In this document: positions 1-8,275 of the stretch, piece after piece
Layout of the letters: every line of letters starts with the position of its first letter
Position numbering within the stretch: the first letter of the stretch is position 1
Assembly (NCBI GenBank): GCA_036479115.1
Contig: JAZGFD010000085.1
Location: 1 to 64,000 of the forward strand
DNA: 64,000 nucleotides
Direction: 5' to 3'
DNA from: UBA7328 sp036479115
Lineage (GTDB): Bacteria; Bacteroidota; Bacteroidia; Chitinophagales; Saprospiraceae
Notes under the pieces: model-generated
What the model saw: only the letters and a program-made list of their open reading frames with translations
What the model was told of the DNA's origin: nothing
The model's database searches: none
Position numbers and translations under genes: made by a program

Positions 1-443
1 ACCATAAACAAGCCATTTTGACAATCAATGACAGAGCCTCTGGCTTACTTTTTATGGATAAGGTTATGAGTAAACAATCCATCCAGATCGAAAGAAAATC
101 AGTTGAATTACTGGAAGATTTTGCTCCCCTTTTTCACACTATTACCTCCGACAATGGCAAAGAATTTGCCAATCATAAGAATATTGCAGAACTGTAGGAC
201 ATAGATTTCTATTTTTCAAAACCAAATCACTCTTGGCAAAGAGGAGCTAATGAAAATCTTATTGGTTTGGTAAGGCAATATTTTGCCAAAGATTGTGACT
301 TTACTACTATTCCGAAAACACAAATTCAGAACGTTCAAAATATTTTAAATAATAGGCCTAGAAAAAGGTTAGGTGTTAAAACACCCAATGAAATTTTCGC
401 TCTAAAATTGAATCAGTTGGCTTCCGTTGCATTTATTACTTGA
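1..443 (+). pseudogene. IS30-family transposase, C-terminal part, broken
   Basis: The frame starting at base 3 reads as the catalytic C-terminal half of an IS30-type DDE transposase: TITSDNGKEF carries the second catalytic Asp, SWQRGANENLIGLVRQYF carries the Glu, and NNRPRKRLG followed by TPNEIF is the usual end of the family. The 5' part lies outside the window. A TAG stop at 195-197 interrupts the frame just after NHKNIAEL, with clear homology continuing on both sides, so the copy is dead unless the stop is read through. The frame ends at 441-443. The right end of the insertion sequence probably lies just after this, near 427-450, but no inverted repeat could be confirmed without the left end. 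Confidence 0.85.
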
Positions 444-693
444 ATGAAGGCAAGTAATAATCAATCCTGTTAGCATTGGAAATTTTGATTCGCTTCTCGA
501 ATTGCACATATTGGAACAGGGCTTGCCCTGAATCCGTTGCTGTAGAATTGATTAAGCGCAGATTAAACATTTAACTTAATAAAATTAAATGAGGAGTGGA
601 AAAATTCAGGTTTAGGATATACAAGACAAACATAAGGTTGCCATGAAAAGTAACAGTAAATCAATTTAAGGTTGAAACAATCTGGATAAAATT
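444..693. other. intergenic gap between IS30 relic and trkH
   Basis: No gene or RNA is recognised here. The region probably includes the outer end of the IS30 relic. A 73-residue minus-strand frame at 563-784 overlaps the trkH 3' end and resembles nothing known. Confidence 0.5.
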
Positions 694-2157
694 TCAATTC
701 CCTTTCCAATAGAAAGGAGTTAACAAAATCAATATTGTAAACAATTCTAACCTTCCAAGAATCATGAGAAAGATAAGTACCCATTTGCCAGTATGCGGAA
801 CATCGTAAAATGTATTTGTAGGGCCTAATTCAGCAATTGAAGGACCTATGTTTCCTAAAGAGGAAGCAGCTGCACCCATAGCCGACAGAATAGGCTGTTC
901 AAAATCAGAAAGGATTACGGCCATAGTTATCGATCCTACAAAGAATAATAACATGTATAGTATCACAAAGACCAAAATGTGGGTCAAAATACGCGGAGAT
1001 ACAATCTTATTATCAATCTTCACACGGATGAGCGCTTTAGGATGTAGTAGTCGTTCTAGTTCCAAAAAGCTATTCTTAAACAACACCAAGTGCCTAATAA
1101 TTTTTATGCCACCACTCGTAGATCCAGCACACCCTCCTACAAAGAACAAGGCAAAGAATAAAAATGTGAATACTGGTGCCCAGGATGTATAATCAGCTGT
1201 GACAAAACCAGTGGTAGTGATTATTGAGATGATTTGAAATGCTGTCATTCTGAAGGATTCCTCTAAAGGAATATTAGAAATTTGATGCATGCTAGAGCCA
1301 ATTACCACAATCAAAAAAATCACTACAAAAATGTATATTTTCAATTCATCGCTGCTCCATACCTTTTTTAATTTTCCTTTTAAACCGAAGTAAATAACAG
1401 AATAGTTAATGCTTGACAAGAGCATAAAGAATATAATGATGTATTCAATCAAAGGACTGTCGAAATGGGCGATGCTCGTATTTTTAGTTGAGAATCCTCC
1501 TGTAGCCATAGTGGTGAGTGCGTGGTTTATAGCATCGTAAAATGACATGCCACTAAAATATAACAATGGACATAGGAAAATAGTAATGCCTACATATATT
1601 AACCACAATCTTTTTGCCGTCTCTTTGATACGAGGGTGAATTTTATCTGAGGTAGGCCCAGGAGCCTCAGCTACAAAAAGCTCAACACCACCAATACCTA
1701 AAAGCGGAAATAATGCAACAGTAAGCACAATGATGCCCATTCCTCCCAGCCACTGTGTCAGGCTTCTCCAAAATAAAATTCCTTTGGGGATAACTTCTAT
1801 ATCCTTTAGTATTGTGGCACCAGTAGTTGTCATTCCTGATACACTCTCGAAAACAGCATTGGTAAATTCTGGGGTTACACCACTTAAATAATAGGGTAGA
1901 GAACCGAATGCGCATACAGATAACCATCCTAATGCTACAATTAAAAAACCTTCTTTTCTACCTATTTTTTTCGAAGCATTTCTTGTCCATACCCAGATCA
2001 GAGCACCTATTAATATTGTGGTTAGAGATGCTTTTACTATTGCTACAGCATCTCCAGATTCATAACACAATGAAAAGAATAGAGATGTGAACATAAAACT
2101 GCCAAGTAATACAAGTAGTACTCCAATCACATTAGCAACTATAGCTGTATTAACCAC
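694..2157 (-). CDS. trkH: TrkH-family potassium uptake transmembrane subunit
   Basis: This is the channel-like membrane subunit of a Trk/Ktr potassium uptake system, 487 residues, about the usual TrkH length. It is strongly hydrophobic throughout. The four pore-loop repeats of the family are visible, each with the filter glycine: SGMTTTGAT near residue 109, TTMATGGFST near 222, ITTTGFVTADY near 318 and SSLGNIGPS near 440. The start is a GTG whose first base is the last base of the trkA TAG stop (2157-2159), so the two genes overlap by one base and are probably translationally coupled. It needs the cytosolic TrkA partner for gating. Nothing indicates damage. Confidence 0.93.
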   Translation of the reverse strand: MVNTAIVANVIGVLLVLLGSFMFTSLFFSLCYESGDAVAIVKASLTTILIGALIWVWTRNASKKIGRKEGFLIVALGWLSVCAFGSLPYYLSGVTPEFTNAVFESVSGMTTTGATILKDIEVIPKGILFWRSLTQWLGGMGIIVLTVALFPLLGIGGVELFVAEAPGPTSDKIHPRIKETAKRLWLIYVGITIFLCPLLYFSGMSFYDAINHALTTMATGGFSTKNTSIAHFDSPLIEYIIIFFMLLSSINYSVIYFGLKGKLKKVWSSDELKIYIFVVIFLIVVIGSSMHQISNIPLEESFRMTAFQIISIITTTGFVTADYTSWAPVFTFLFFALFFVGGCAGSTSGGIKIIRHLVLFKNSFLELERLLHPKALIRVKIDNKIVSPRILTHILVFVILYMLLFFVGSITMAVILSDFEQPILSAMGAAASSLGNIGPSIAELGPTNTFYDVPHTGKWVLIFLMILGRLELFTILILLTPFYWKGN

Positions 2158-3497
2158 TATTTGAAGATTTCTTCGATTTGAGGAATGGCCTCTGGCAAGG
2201 CAAGGATGATCACTTTGTCGTTTATTTGTAAGTGAAAATTTAAATCTGGCACAATTCCTTTATTGTTTCTTACAATACCTGCAATCACAGATTTTCTAGG
2301 CAGATGTAAATCAGCAATAGAGTGTACCAGTAAGCGATTTTTTTTATGAACATTAAATTCGATAATCTCAGCATCTACTCCGTGTAGCGATGCAATAGCT
2401 TCTACTTTTCCTTTTCTTACAAACCGGAATATATTATTTGCGGCTACTAGTTTTTTATTGATTATTGTATCAATTCCGATATTTTGAGAAATGTGAGTGT
2501 AATTGACATTTTCCACTTGAGCAATTGTCTTATATACACCCAGTTCTTCTGCCATGAGGCTGGTAATAATATTTGTTTCCGAGTTTGGTGTTAAGGCTAC
2601 AAATGCATCAGTATTTTCTAATCCCTCTTCTTTCAGAACTTCTATATCACTAGGATCAGCGCAAATAATCATGGTTTTAGCGAGATTTTGTAAAAAATAT
2701 TTCCCTTTTTTTTCATCATTCATTACGATCTTCACATCATATAATGTCTCAATTTGTTGTGCTGTTCTCAGTGCAAGGTTTGAGCCTCCTACTATCATTA
2801 CTCTCTTGATTGGCTTGATCTGTTTGCCTACAAATTTCATGGCATCTTCGATATATTCTTTTGGAGCTGAAATATATAGATGATCGCCTTTGTGTAGGGT
2901 TATATTATCTGATGGAATTAAAGTATCGTGACCTCTGAGCAGAGCAATACAACGAAAACCACGTTGTTCTGCGGCATTGGCAATATCATGAAAACTCTTA
3001 TTATTAAGTAGGCAATTGTTATCCAGAGTAAAGCCAATTACAGATATCTGCCCATTTTCAAATTCAAACAGATCAGTGAATGAAGCCCTTTGGAGAAGTC
3101 TTTTTATCTCCATTCCAGCCAATCGTTCTGGAGATATAAGTACATCAATGCCCATTTGATGAAAGCGTTCTTCATTGGCCTCTTCTAAATGGCCCATATC
3201 AGATATCCTAGCTATAGTCTTTTTAGCTCCAAGTTGTTTGGCAATAATAGCCGATAGAAGATTTGTTTTTTCAGAAGTAGTAACAGAAATGAACAGTTTT
3301 GATTTATTTATTTCAGCTTGTTCTAACACAGGAAAAGATGCTGCATCTCCTTGGATAGTTAGAATATCGAGGTTGCGTTTTACCTGAGTTAGCACTTCTT
3401 CGTTACTATCAATTAAAGTTATATCCTGATTCTCTTTAGAGAGGAGTTCTGCCAAATGGAATCCTATGGCACCTGCCCCCGCTATTACTATTTTCAT
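2157..3497 (-). CDS. trkA: Trk system potassium uptake protein TrkA
   Basis: This is the cytosolic nucleotide-binding regulatory subunit of the Trk potassium transporter, 446 residues, close to the usual TrkA length. It shows the duplicated RCK architecture: a first Rossmann domain opening with IVIAGAGAIGFHLAELL (residues 3-19), a TrkA-C domain around 140-215, a second Rossmann domain starting MIVGGSNLALRTA near residue 234, and a second TrkA-C domain at the end. The stop overlaps the trkH GTG by one base, so the pair forms an operon with trkA first. A Bacteroidota-type -7 element lies about 40 bases upstream of the ATG. Confidence 0.94.
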   Translation of the reverse strand: MKIVIAGAGAIGFHLAELLSKENQDITLIDSNEEVLTQVKRNLDILTIQGDAASFPVLEQAEINKSKLFISVTTSEKTNLLSAIIAKQLGAKKTIARISDMGHLEEANEERFHQMGIDVLISPERLAGMEIKRLLQRASFTDLFEFENGQISVIGFTLDNNCLLNNKSFHDIANAAEQRGFRCIALLRGHDTLIPSDNITLHKGDHLYISAPKEYIEDAMKFVGKQIKPIKRVMIVGGSNLALRTAQQIETLYDVKIVMNDEKKGKYFLQNLAKTMIICADPSDIEVLKEEGLENTDAFVALTPNSETNIITSLMAEELGVYKTIAQVENVNYTHISQNIGIDTIINKKLVAANNIFRFVRKGKVEAIASLHGVDAEIIEFNVHKKNRLLVHSIADLHLPRKSVIAGIVRNNKGIVPDLNFHLQINDKVIILALPEAIPQIEEIFK

Positions 3498-3537
3498 TTT
3501 TAATGTTTCAGCAGTTCAATTCTGCTTTTTCTGCATG

Positions 3538-3545
3538 CAAATTTA
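3538..3545 (-). promoter_or_regulatory. candidate -7 element of trkA promoter
   Basis: The minus strand reads TAAATTTG, an exact match to the Bacteroidota TAnnTTTG box, about 40 bases before the trkA ATG. No TTG is present at the expected -33 position, so the call is tentative. Confidence 0.4.
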
Positions 3546-3636
3546 AGTACTTATATGTTGATAAAAACATGTTTTTATATTAAAGAATAATTTATCAGAT
3601 AAATTTCAAATACTCTCTACGATTCAAAGTATTAAT

Positions 3637-4755
3637 TTAGAATGAAATCTTTTCTAATTCAGAAATAAGTTTTTGGTTGCCTTCTCTTCTACCTATAGTA
3701 GCCCTCACTTTTCCAGGTGCCCCAAAACTTGCTACGTCCCTAATCATAACACCTTGTTCATATAATGCATTCACTAATTCTGAGGATGGAATAGGGGAGT
3801 GAAACAGATGAAAGTTGCCTTGTGTAGGCACATAATCTATTCCTATTCTTTGAAATTCATTTTCGAGAAATTTTCTTTCAGCCATATTGTGATTCACAGT
3901 TTTTTCAATGAATGATTGATCAGAAAGCGCAGCGATAGCGGCAGTCATTGATAGGTTATTGATGAAAAATGGGCGCTGAAAATGTCGTAAATATGTTGCA
4001 ATTTCTAGAGTAGTATAACAATATCCTACTCTGAGACTGGCCATTCCAAAAGCTTTAGAAAAGCTATTTATTGCTACTATGCTGTGGCCATTAGTAACAA
4101 AGGGTAGTGCTGTGCTGAAATCAGTGGCATCAGCATATTGATAATACACTTCGTCATAAATGATAATAATATCAGGTGACACTAGGGCAAGTAACTCAGA
4201 CAATACTGACTTTGGGATATAACTACCTGTTGGATTATTAGGGCTGGTAAGAAAAATAATACGAGTGCGATCTGTAATGGCTTGGACTATTCCATTGACA
4301 TTGAGACTGTAATTAGGACCTTGCAATGGAATATCTATCACCTCTGCACCATACATTTGACTAAATGAAAAATAGGGCAGGAAGCATGGATTAGAAACAA
4401 TTACATTATCACCAGGAGTTGTAAAACTTCTGATGACCATCTCAATGATTTCACTTCCACTATTGGCACATACGAACTGATCAGATTTAAGCTCAGAATC
4501 ATGATAGTTACAAAGTGCATCTCGCAATTGTTTATCCGTATTGTCAGGATATAAGTGGAAAGAATTTTGAATATTGGCAATGGCTTCTTTTACTTTTGGT
4601 GAACATCCAAGAGCATTCTCATTAGATGAAAGCTTATATGATTTTATGCCTTTTGGTGCGGCTTTGCCACCCTTGTATCTTGCTGATGAGCCAATAAATG
4701 ATTTGAATTTGTCTCTTATTCTTTTTTTTTGAATTTTATTTTTCTTTGAATTCAT
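3637..4755 (-). CDS. HisC-like histidinol-phosphate aminotransferase (fold-type I PLP enzyme)
   Basis: This 372-residue protein is a class I/II PLP aminotransferase of the HisC group. HisC converts imidazole-acetol phosphate and glutamate to histidinol phosphate in histidine synthesis. Visible motifs are SYKLSSNENALG near residue 40, FLTSPNNPTGSY near 168, IIIYDEVYYQYA near 197 with the PLP-pyridine Asp, and NSFSKAFGMASLRVGY near 229 with the Schiff-base lysine and downstream arginine. The C-terminus has VMIRDVASFGAPGKVRATIG, as in HisC. No other histidine genes are nearby, so a role with a related aromatic or phosphorylated substrate is possible. The first 20 residues are lysine-rich and extra to the family. 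The ATG sits almost at the predicted transcription start. Confidence 0.82.
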   Translation of the reverse strand: MNSKKNKIQKKRIRDKFKSFIGSSARYKGGKAAPKGIKSYKLSSNENALGCSPKVKEAIANIQNSFHLYPDNTDKQLRDALCNYHDSELKSDQFVCANSGSEIIEMVIRSFTTPGDNVIVSNPCFLPYFSFSQMYGAEVIDIPLQGPNYSLNVNGIVQAITDRTRIIFLTSPNNPTGSYIPKSVLSELLALVSPDIIIIYDEVYYQYADATDFSTALPFVTNGHSIVAINSFSKAFGMASLRVGYCYTTLEIATYLRHFQRPFFINNLSMTAAIAALSDQSFIEKTVNHNMAERKFLENEFQRIGIDYVPTQGNFHLFHSPIPSSELVNALYEQGVMIRDVASFGAPGKVRATIGRREGNQKLISELEKISF

Positions 4756-4759
4756 AGGA

Positions 4760-4790
4760 CAAACATAAAAATAGATTGTTGCATATACAA
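4760..4790 (-). promoter_or_regulatory. Bacteroidota-type promoter of the hisC-like gene
   Basis: On the minus strand TTG (4790-4788), 20 bases, then TATGTTTG (4767-4760) fits the Bacteroidota primary sigma consensus in both boxes and spacing. The ATG begins only four bases after the -7 box, which suggests a leaderless or nearly leaderless transcript, or a start further in. Confidence 0.6.
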
Positions 4791-4862
4791 CAAAAAAAGG
4801 CTACATTTTTTTAAAAAATGAGTAACCAAATGCTAAATATAGTTTTTTTTTGAAATCAAATT

Positions 4863-5070
4863 TTGAGCCTACTCTGGAAACTAACATTTTTCAGAAAAGA
4901 GTTATTTTGGATGAAATTTTCTTTTTTGGAAATTCGGTGAAACCTGAGTGTCAACGAGTTGAGTAAAATGTAAATTTCGCCAAAAGATTTCTGCAGAGTT
5001 TGTCGAATTGTTTATGCAGAGCTTATCGAAGTAATTTTTTTTAGTTTGTAAGTTTTCGGAGTGGACTCAA
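4863..5070. repeat. dispersed repeat family B, copy 1
   Basis: This element has end arms TTGAGCCTACTC and GAGTGGACTCAA, which are imperfect inverted repeats. Its interior includes CTAACATTTTTCAG, TGTCAACGAGTTGAG and CGCCAAAAGATTT, which recur in the same order (or reverse-complemented) at 29975-30161, 45588-45796, 49770-49956 and 61760-62092. No coding capacity is seen. It lies between the hisC-like gene and the hic relic. Confidence 0.75.
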
Positions 5071-5180
5071 CTTTCAACAAGGTTAATAATTGCTGCTTTT
5101 TTGCTCTGAAATCTCACAGTACGAAAGTGAAATTGCTATGCTATTATTTATATAAAAATACACGGTAATGGAAAATACCG

Positions 5181-5345
5181 CTATAGAATGGAAAGTACCT
5201 TTTGGTAAATCTTTTTAGGATGTGGAACTACAACTCTTCGTCCCGTTTGGTTGTTATATATGTGATGGCTACCTTTTGTTCTTTGTAATATGAAACCATG
5301 TTCTTCCAAAACCCTAATGATTTTCTTAGAACTGTATCGCGACAT
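5181..5345 (-). pseudogene. hicA: HicA-type mRNA interferase toxin, frameshifted relic
   Basis: Read on the minus strand from the ATG at 5345, the product begins MSRYSSKKIIRVLEEHGF and continues QRTKGSHHIYNNQTGRR, the double-stranded RNA-binding-like fold of HicA with the catalytic His in GSHHIY. After PHPKK the frame goes wrong and ends in TAG at 5181-5183. Moving by one base restores the family ending DLPKGTFHSI, so a one-base indel has truncated the toxin at 54 residues. The adjacent hicB relic is also broken, so neither partner should be active. Too short to appear as an obvious gene. Confidence 0.75.
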
Positions 5346-5353
5346 TACATCGT

Positions 5354-5572
5354 CTAATTAAGATCATATTCCAGAAAATATTCATTGGATGGAATTGATA
5401 GGCAGTTTTCTATTAATGATTCATTATATAATTCTATAGCTTCTTTTGCTTTCTATTAGGCATCATCTAAAGTGCTTCCATAAGTGATACAACCTTCTAA
5501 GGCAGGCACGAAAACGGTAGACCCTCCTTCTGGTTCTTCTCTTAAAAGAATCTTATAATTTAAGATAACCAA
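5354..5572 (-). pseudogene. hicB: HicB-type antitoxin, broken by stops
   Basis: The minus-strand frame reads NYKILLREEPEGGSTVFVPA then LEGCITYGSTLDDA, which is the HicB antitoxin core. Two consecutive stops (TAA TAG) follow, and homology then resumes in the same frame with KAKEAIELYNESLIENC and IPSNEYFLEYDL before TAG at 5354-5356. No ATG is in frame; a TTG at 5572 is the most upstream possible start. The gene lies just upstream of the hicA relic in the same direction, with nine bases between, the antitoxin-first order. This is a dead toxin-antitoxin module. Confidence 0.75.
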
Positions 5573-5730
5573 GCATGAAACCAGAGAATCAATGGATTAT
5601 GACATATTGGTCGTAGAATAAAAATACCTATTTTGTGGAATGGGCCAACTATTATTACCGATATTTCCAAAAGACACAAAGTACTTTACATCTACACCCA
5701 TCGAAGAGAGCCACCCCTGCGTGTTTTCTA
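5573..5730. other. intergenic, nothing recognised
   Basis: The short frames here show no family resemblance. The end of the first permease lies at the right border. Confidence 0.4.
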
Positions 5731-8184
5731 TCACTCATTCCTAAGAGATTCCACAGGATTTACAATAGCTGCTCTAGTACTCTGAAATCCAACAGTGACA
5801 AAAGCAATTGTCACTGTCACTAGGCCAGCCAATATGAACACCCACGATTCTATATCGATACTATAAGCAAAATTCTGTAGCCATTGATCCATAGCATACC
5901 ATGCCAATGGAGAGGCTACAAGAAGAGCGATAATGACCAATATCATGAAATCCTTAGATAATAAAGCGATGATATTGATTACATTGGCTCCCAATACTTT
6001 TCTGATACCTATTTCCTTAACCCGTTGCCTCACAGCATGGGTGGCCAGGCCGAATAGGCCCAAACACGAGATAAAGATGGCCAAGAATCCAAATGCCCAA
6101 CAGGTAGCTGTCAATCTGGTATCGGCCTCATAAAATCTTTTGATATTATCATCTAGAAACGATCCATTAAATATTTGCTCTGGCAATACCTCGTCATATC
6201 CAGCTCTTATGGCAGCAATAGTAGTTGCTACATTCTCTGGTCTTATACGCAGACCAGCTTCTACATAAAACATTTTACGACTAGTAAGCAACAAAGGTTC
6301 ATTCTCCATCCTGAAAGAATGGGTATGAAAATCTTTTACGACACCTGTGATCGGGATATTTAGCTTGCCCCCTCCTAAGTTTATAATCTGTCCTATTGCC
6401 TCTTGAGGGTCTGTAATACCCAGCTTTTGGAGCACTGTCATATTGATCACACAATGCTTCATAGAATCTTGTGTCGTAAATCCCTGTCCTGCTACAAATG
6501 TTATACCATATGTCTCAAAATATTGTGGGTCACAAAACCGAAGGCTAATATTAAATTTTTCGTCTTCTGCCCTAGTCCTATATCTAAAATTAGTATTCCA
6601 TGTATTGCCTGATATAGGTTGGTCATTACTGAAACTAACAGATTCTACCGATGGGATTTGTATCATTTTTTGCCTTAAGGCAGATTGCTTAGATATGGTC
6701 TGCTCATCATTATTATATGTAAATGTATAGACAAAATCTTTTTTAAATCCTAGATCCTTGGCCTTGATAAAATCTAGTTGTTGCAACGTGATGATAGCAC
6801 TAATAATTAGTGCCAATGCTGCGGTAAATTGTAAGACAACGAGGCCTTTTCTTATCGTATTAGCCCCCCAGGTTCCTCTTTCAGACTGACTGTTAAGAGC
6901 TTGAGTTGGTTTGAAACTTGATAATGCGAGAGCAGGATATATGCCTGACAAGATAGTAATCCCTATGCCAGTGAGTGCGAGATATCCAAAAACTAGGGGG
7001 TCAGAAAATATGCCTGCTGTCGCAGGTACATACGATACATGTTGTAGCAAGGGTGTTCCGATATGTGCTAGATACGCTCCCAGTATTACAGCTGTTGATA
7101 CAATCAAGCCAGTCTCCCCCAAAAATTGATATATGAGCTGTAGCCTAGAACTTCCCAATGTCTTTCTCACTCCCACTTCTTTAGCTCGTAATAGAGATTG
7201 TGCTGTAGCCAAATTGATAAAATTAAAACAACCTATAAGCAGTATGAGTAGACCTATTATACCCAGCACCTTGATCCTAGACTTGCTGACTGTACGAGAA
7301 GCAGAATTGCCATATCGATCATCAAAATGCAGATCTGAAAGAGGTTGTAAATGATGTACTCTGGTATCTTTATTACTTCTGCTCATTTTTTTGTACTCAT
7401 CCTTACCTATCTCAGCAGCAAGTGCATTGGCATCAGAGAGGGATGCATCTTCATGAAGCAAGGCAAATACCTGATCATTAGAACTACAATTTCCCCATTG
7501 GTTCTCTTGTGAGCCAGCATAAAAAAACAGTTGAGGATTGTTTTCAACAGTCTTGTATGACACTATAAATGGGAGAGGAAAATCCACATTGCTAGGTACA
7601 TCGACTATTACACCCTTAACTATTACTTCTACAAGATTGTCTATCATGAGGATCTTGCCCATTGCTGCTCCCCATGTGCCAAAGCACTTTTCTGCCCACG
7701 ATTGAGTCAGTACTATACTTGCTGGTTCATCAAGAGCCGTACTAGATTCTCCAGCCAGCCATACAAAATCAAAAATTTCAAAAAAACTAGGGTCAGCAAA
7801 AAATGCCAATTCATCTCGCCCTTGACTAAACTTAAGTTTAGGAACATTACTGTCTGCAGATGGCACTGTTAATGTACCAAATAACTCATGTATTCTAGCA
7901 ACCTTCTCAATATGGCTTATTTTTTCCTCAACCTGTGCCATTGCTGGGATAGGCATGCATACATTATACTCCATCTCACCTGAAGCATCATTGCTAGAAT
8001 GTACTACTCGTACGATCCTATCATAATTAGTGAATCCTTTGTTAAAACTCAACTCATACTTTACCATATGATATATGAGCAATACTGCAGCTATGCCAAT
8101 GGCAAGCCCTAATATGTTAATAGTAGTGTAGACTTTATTTTTTCTAAGGGTTCTGAACCCTATTTTTAAGTTATTATCTAACAT
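5731..8184 (-). CDS. MacB/FtsX-type ABC transporter permease, paralogue 1
   Basis: This is an inner-membrane permease of the two-FtsX-module type (about 817 residues from the chosen start). It has TM1 near residues 20-40, a first periplasmic MacB-like core to about 270, a TM bundle with KEVGVRKTLGSSRLQLI, a single helix near 430, a second periplasmic core, and a C-terminal FtsX module with KEIGIRKVLGANVINII. It ends NPVESLRNE. Such proteins work with a separate LolD/MacB-like ATPase to couple cytosolic ATP hydrolysis to periplasmic conformational change. The ATG at 8184 (MLDNNLKIGFRTL) aligns with the paralogues; the ATG at 8217 would add 11 unusual residues. It is the last gene of the array. 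The substrate is unknown. Confidence 0.85.
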   Translation of the reverse strand: MLDNNLKIGFRTLRKNKVYTTINILGLAIGIAAVLLIYHMVKYELSFNKGFTNYDRIVRVVHSSNDASGEMEYNVCMPIPAMAQVEEKISHIEKVARIHELFGTLTVPSADSNVPKLKFSQGRDELAFFADPSFFEIFDFVWLAGESSTALDEPASIVLTQSWAEKCFGTWGAAMGKILMIDNLVEVIVKGVIVDVPSNVDFPLPFIVSYKTVENNPQLFFYAGSQENQWGNCSSNDQVFALLHEDASLSDANALAAEIGKDEYKKMSRSNKDTRVHHLQPLSDLHFDDRYGNSASRTVSKSRIKVLGIIGLLILLIGCFNFINLATAQSLLRAKEVGVRKTLGSSRLQLIYQFLGETGLIVSTAVILGAYLAHIGTPLLQHVSYVPATAGIFSDPLVFGYLALTGIGITILSGIYPALALSSFKPTQALNSQSERGTWGANTIRKGLVVLQFTAALALIISAIITLQQLDFIKAKDLGFKKDFVYTFTYNNDEQTISKQSALRQKMIQIPSVESVSFSNDQPISGNTWNTNFRYRTRAEDEKFNISLRFCDPQYFETYGITFVAGQGFTTQDSMKHCVINMTVLQKLGITDPQEAIGQIINLGGGKLNIPITGVVKDFHTHSFRMENEPLLLTSRKMFYVEAGLRIRPENVATTIAAIRAGYDEVLPEQIFNGSFLDDNIKRFYEADTRLTATCWAFGFLAIFISCLGLFGLATHAVRQRVKEIGIRKVLGANVINIIALLSKDFMILVIIALLVASPLAWYAMDQWLQNFAYSIDIESWVFILAGLVTVTIAFVTVGFQSTRAAIVNPVESLRNE

Positions 8185-8233
8185 GATTTTTGTTATTTTC
8201 TGTTTGTTCTTTATCATTCATCAATACCGATCC

Positions 8234-8275
8234 CTATTCATTTATCAAGCTCTCCGCTGGATTGGCTCTGTATCT
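8234..8275 (-). pseudogene. C-terminal scar of a lost permease paralogue
   Basis: Directly after the stop of permease 2, in the same frame, the minus strand reads RYRANPAESLINE then TAG. This is the characteristic C-terminal tail of the array permeases (compare YKIRANPAESLRNE of permease 3). It looks like the leftover of a tail after deletion or unequal crossing-over between tandem paralogues. Confidence 0.65.

Noticed and set aside
195..197. TAG in the transposase as a recoded stop
   Set aside because: No evidence of programmed readthrough; IS30 enzymes are normally made from one frame.
848..1192. 114-residue plus-strand frame inside trkH
   Set aside because: Antisense shadow of a conserved membrane protein gene.
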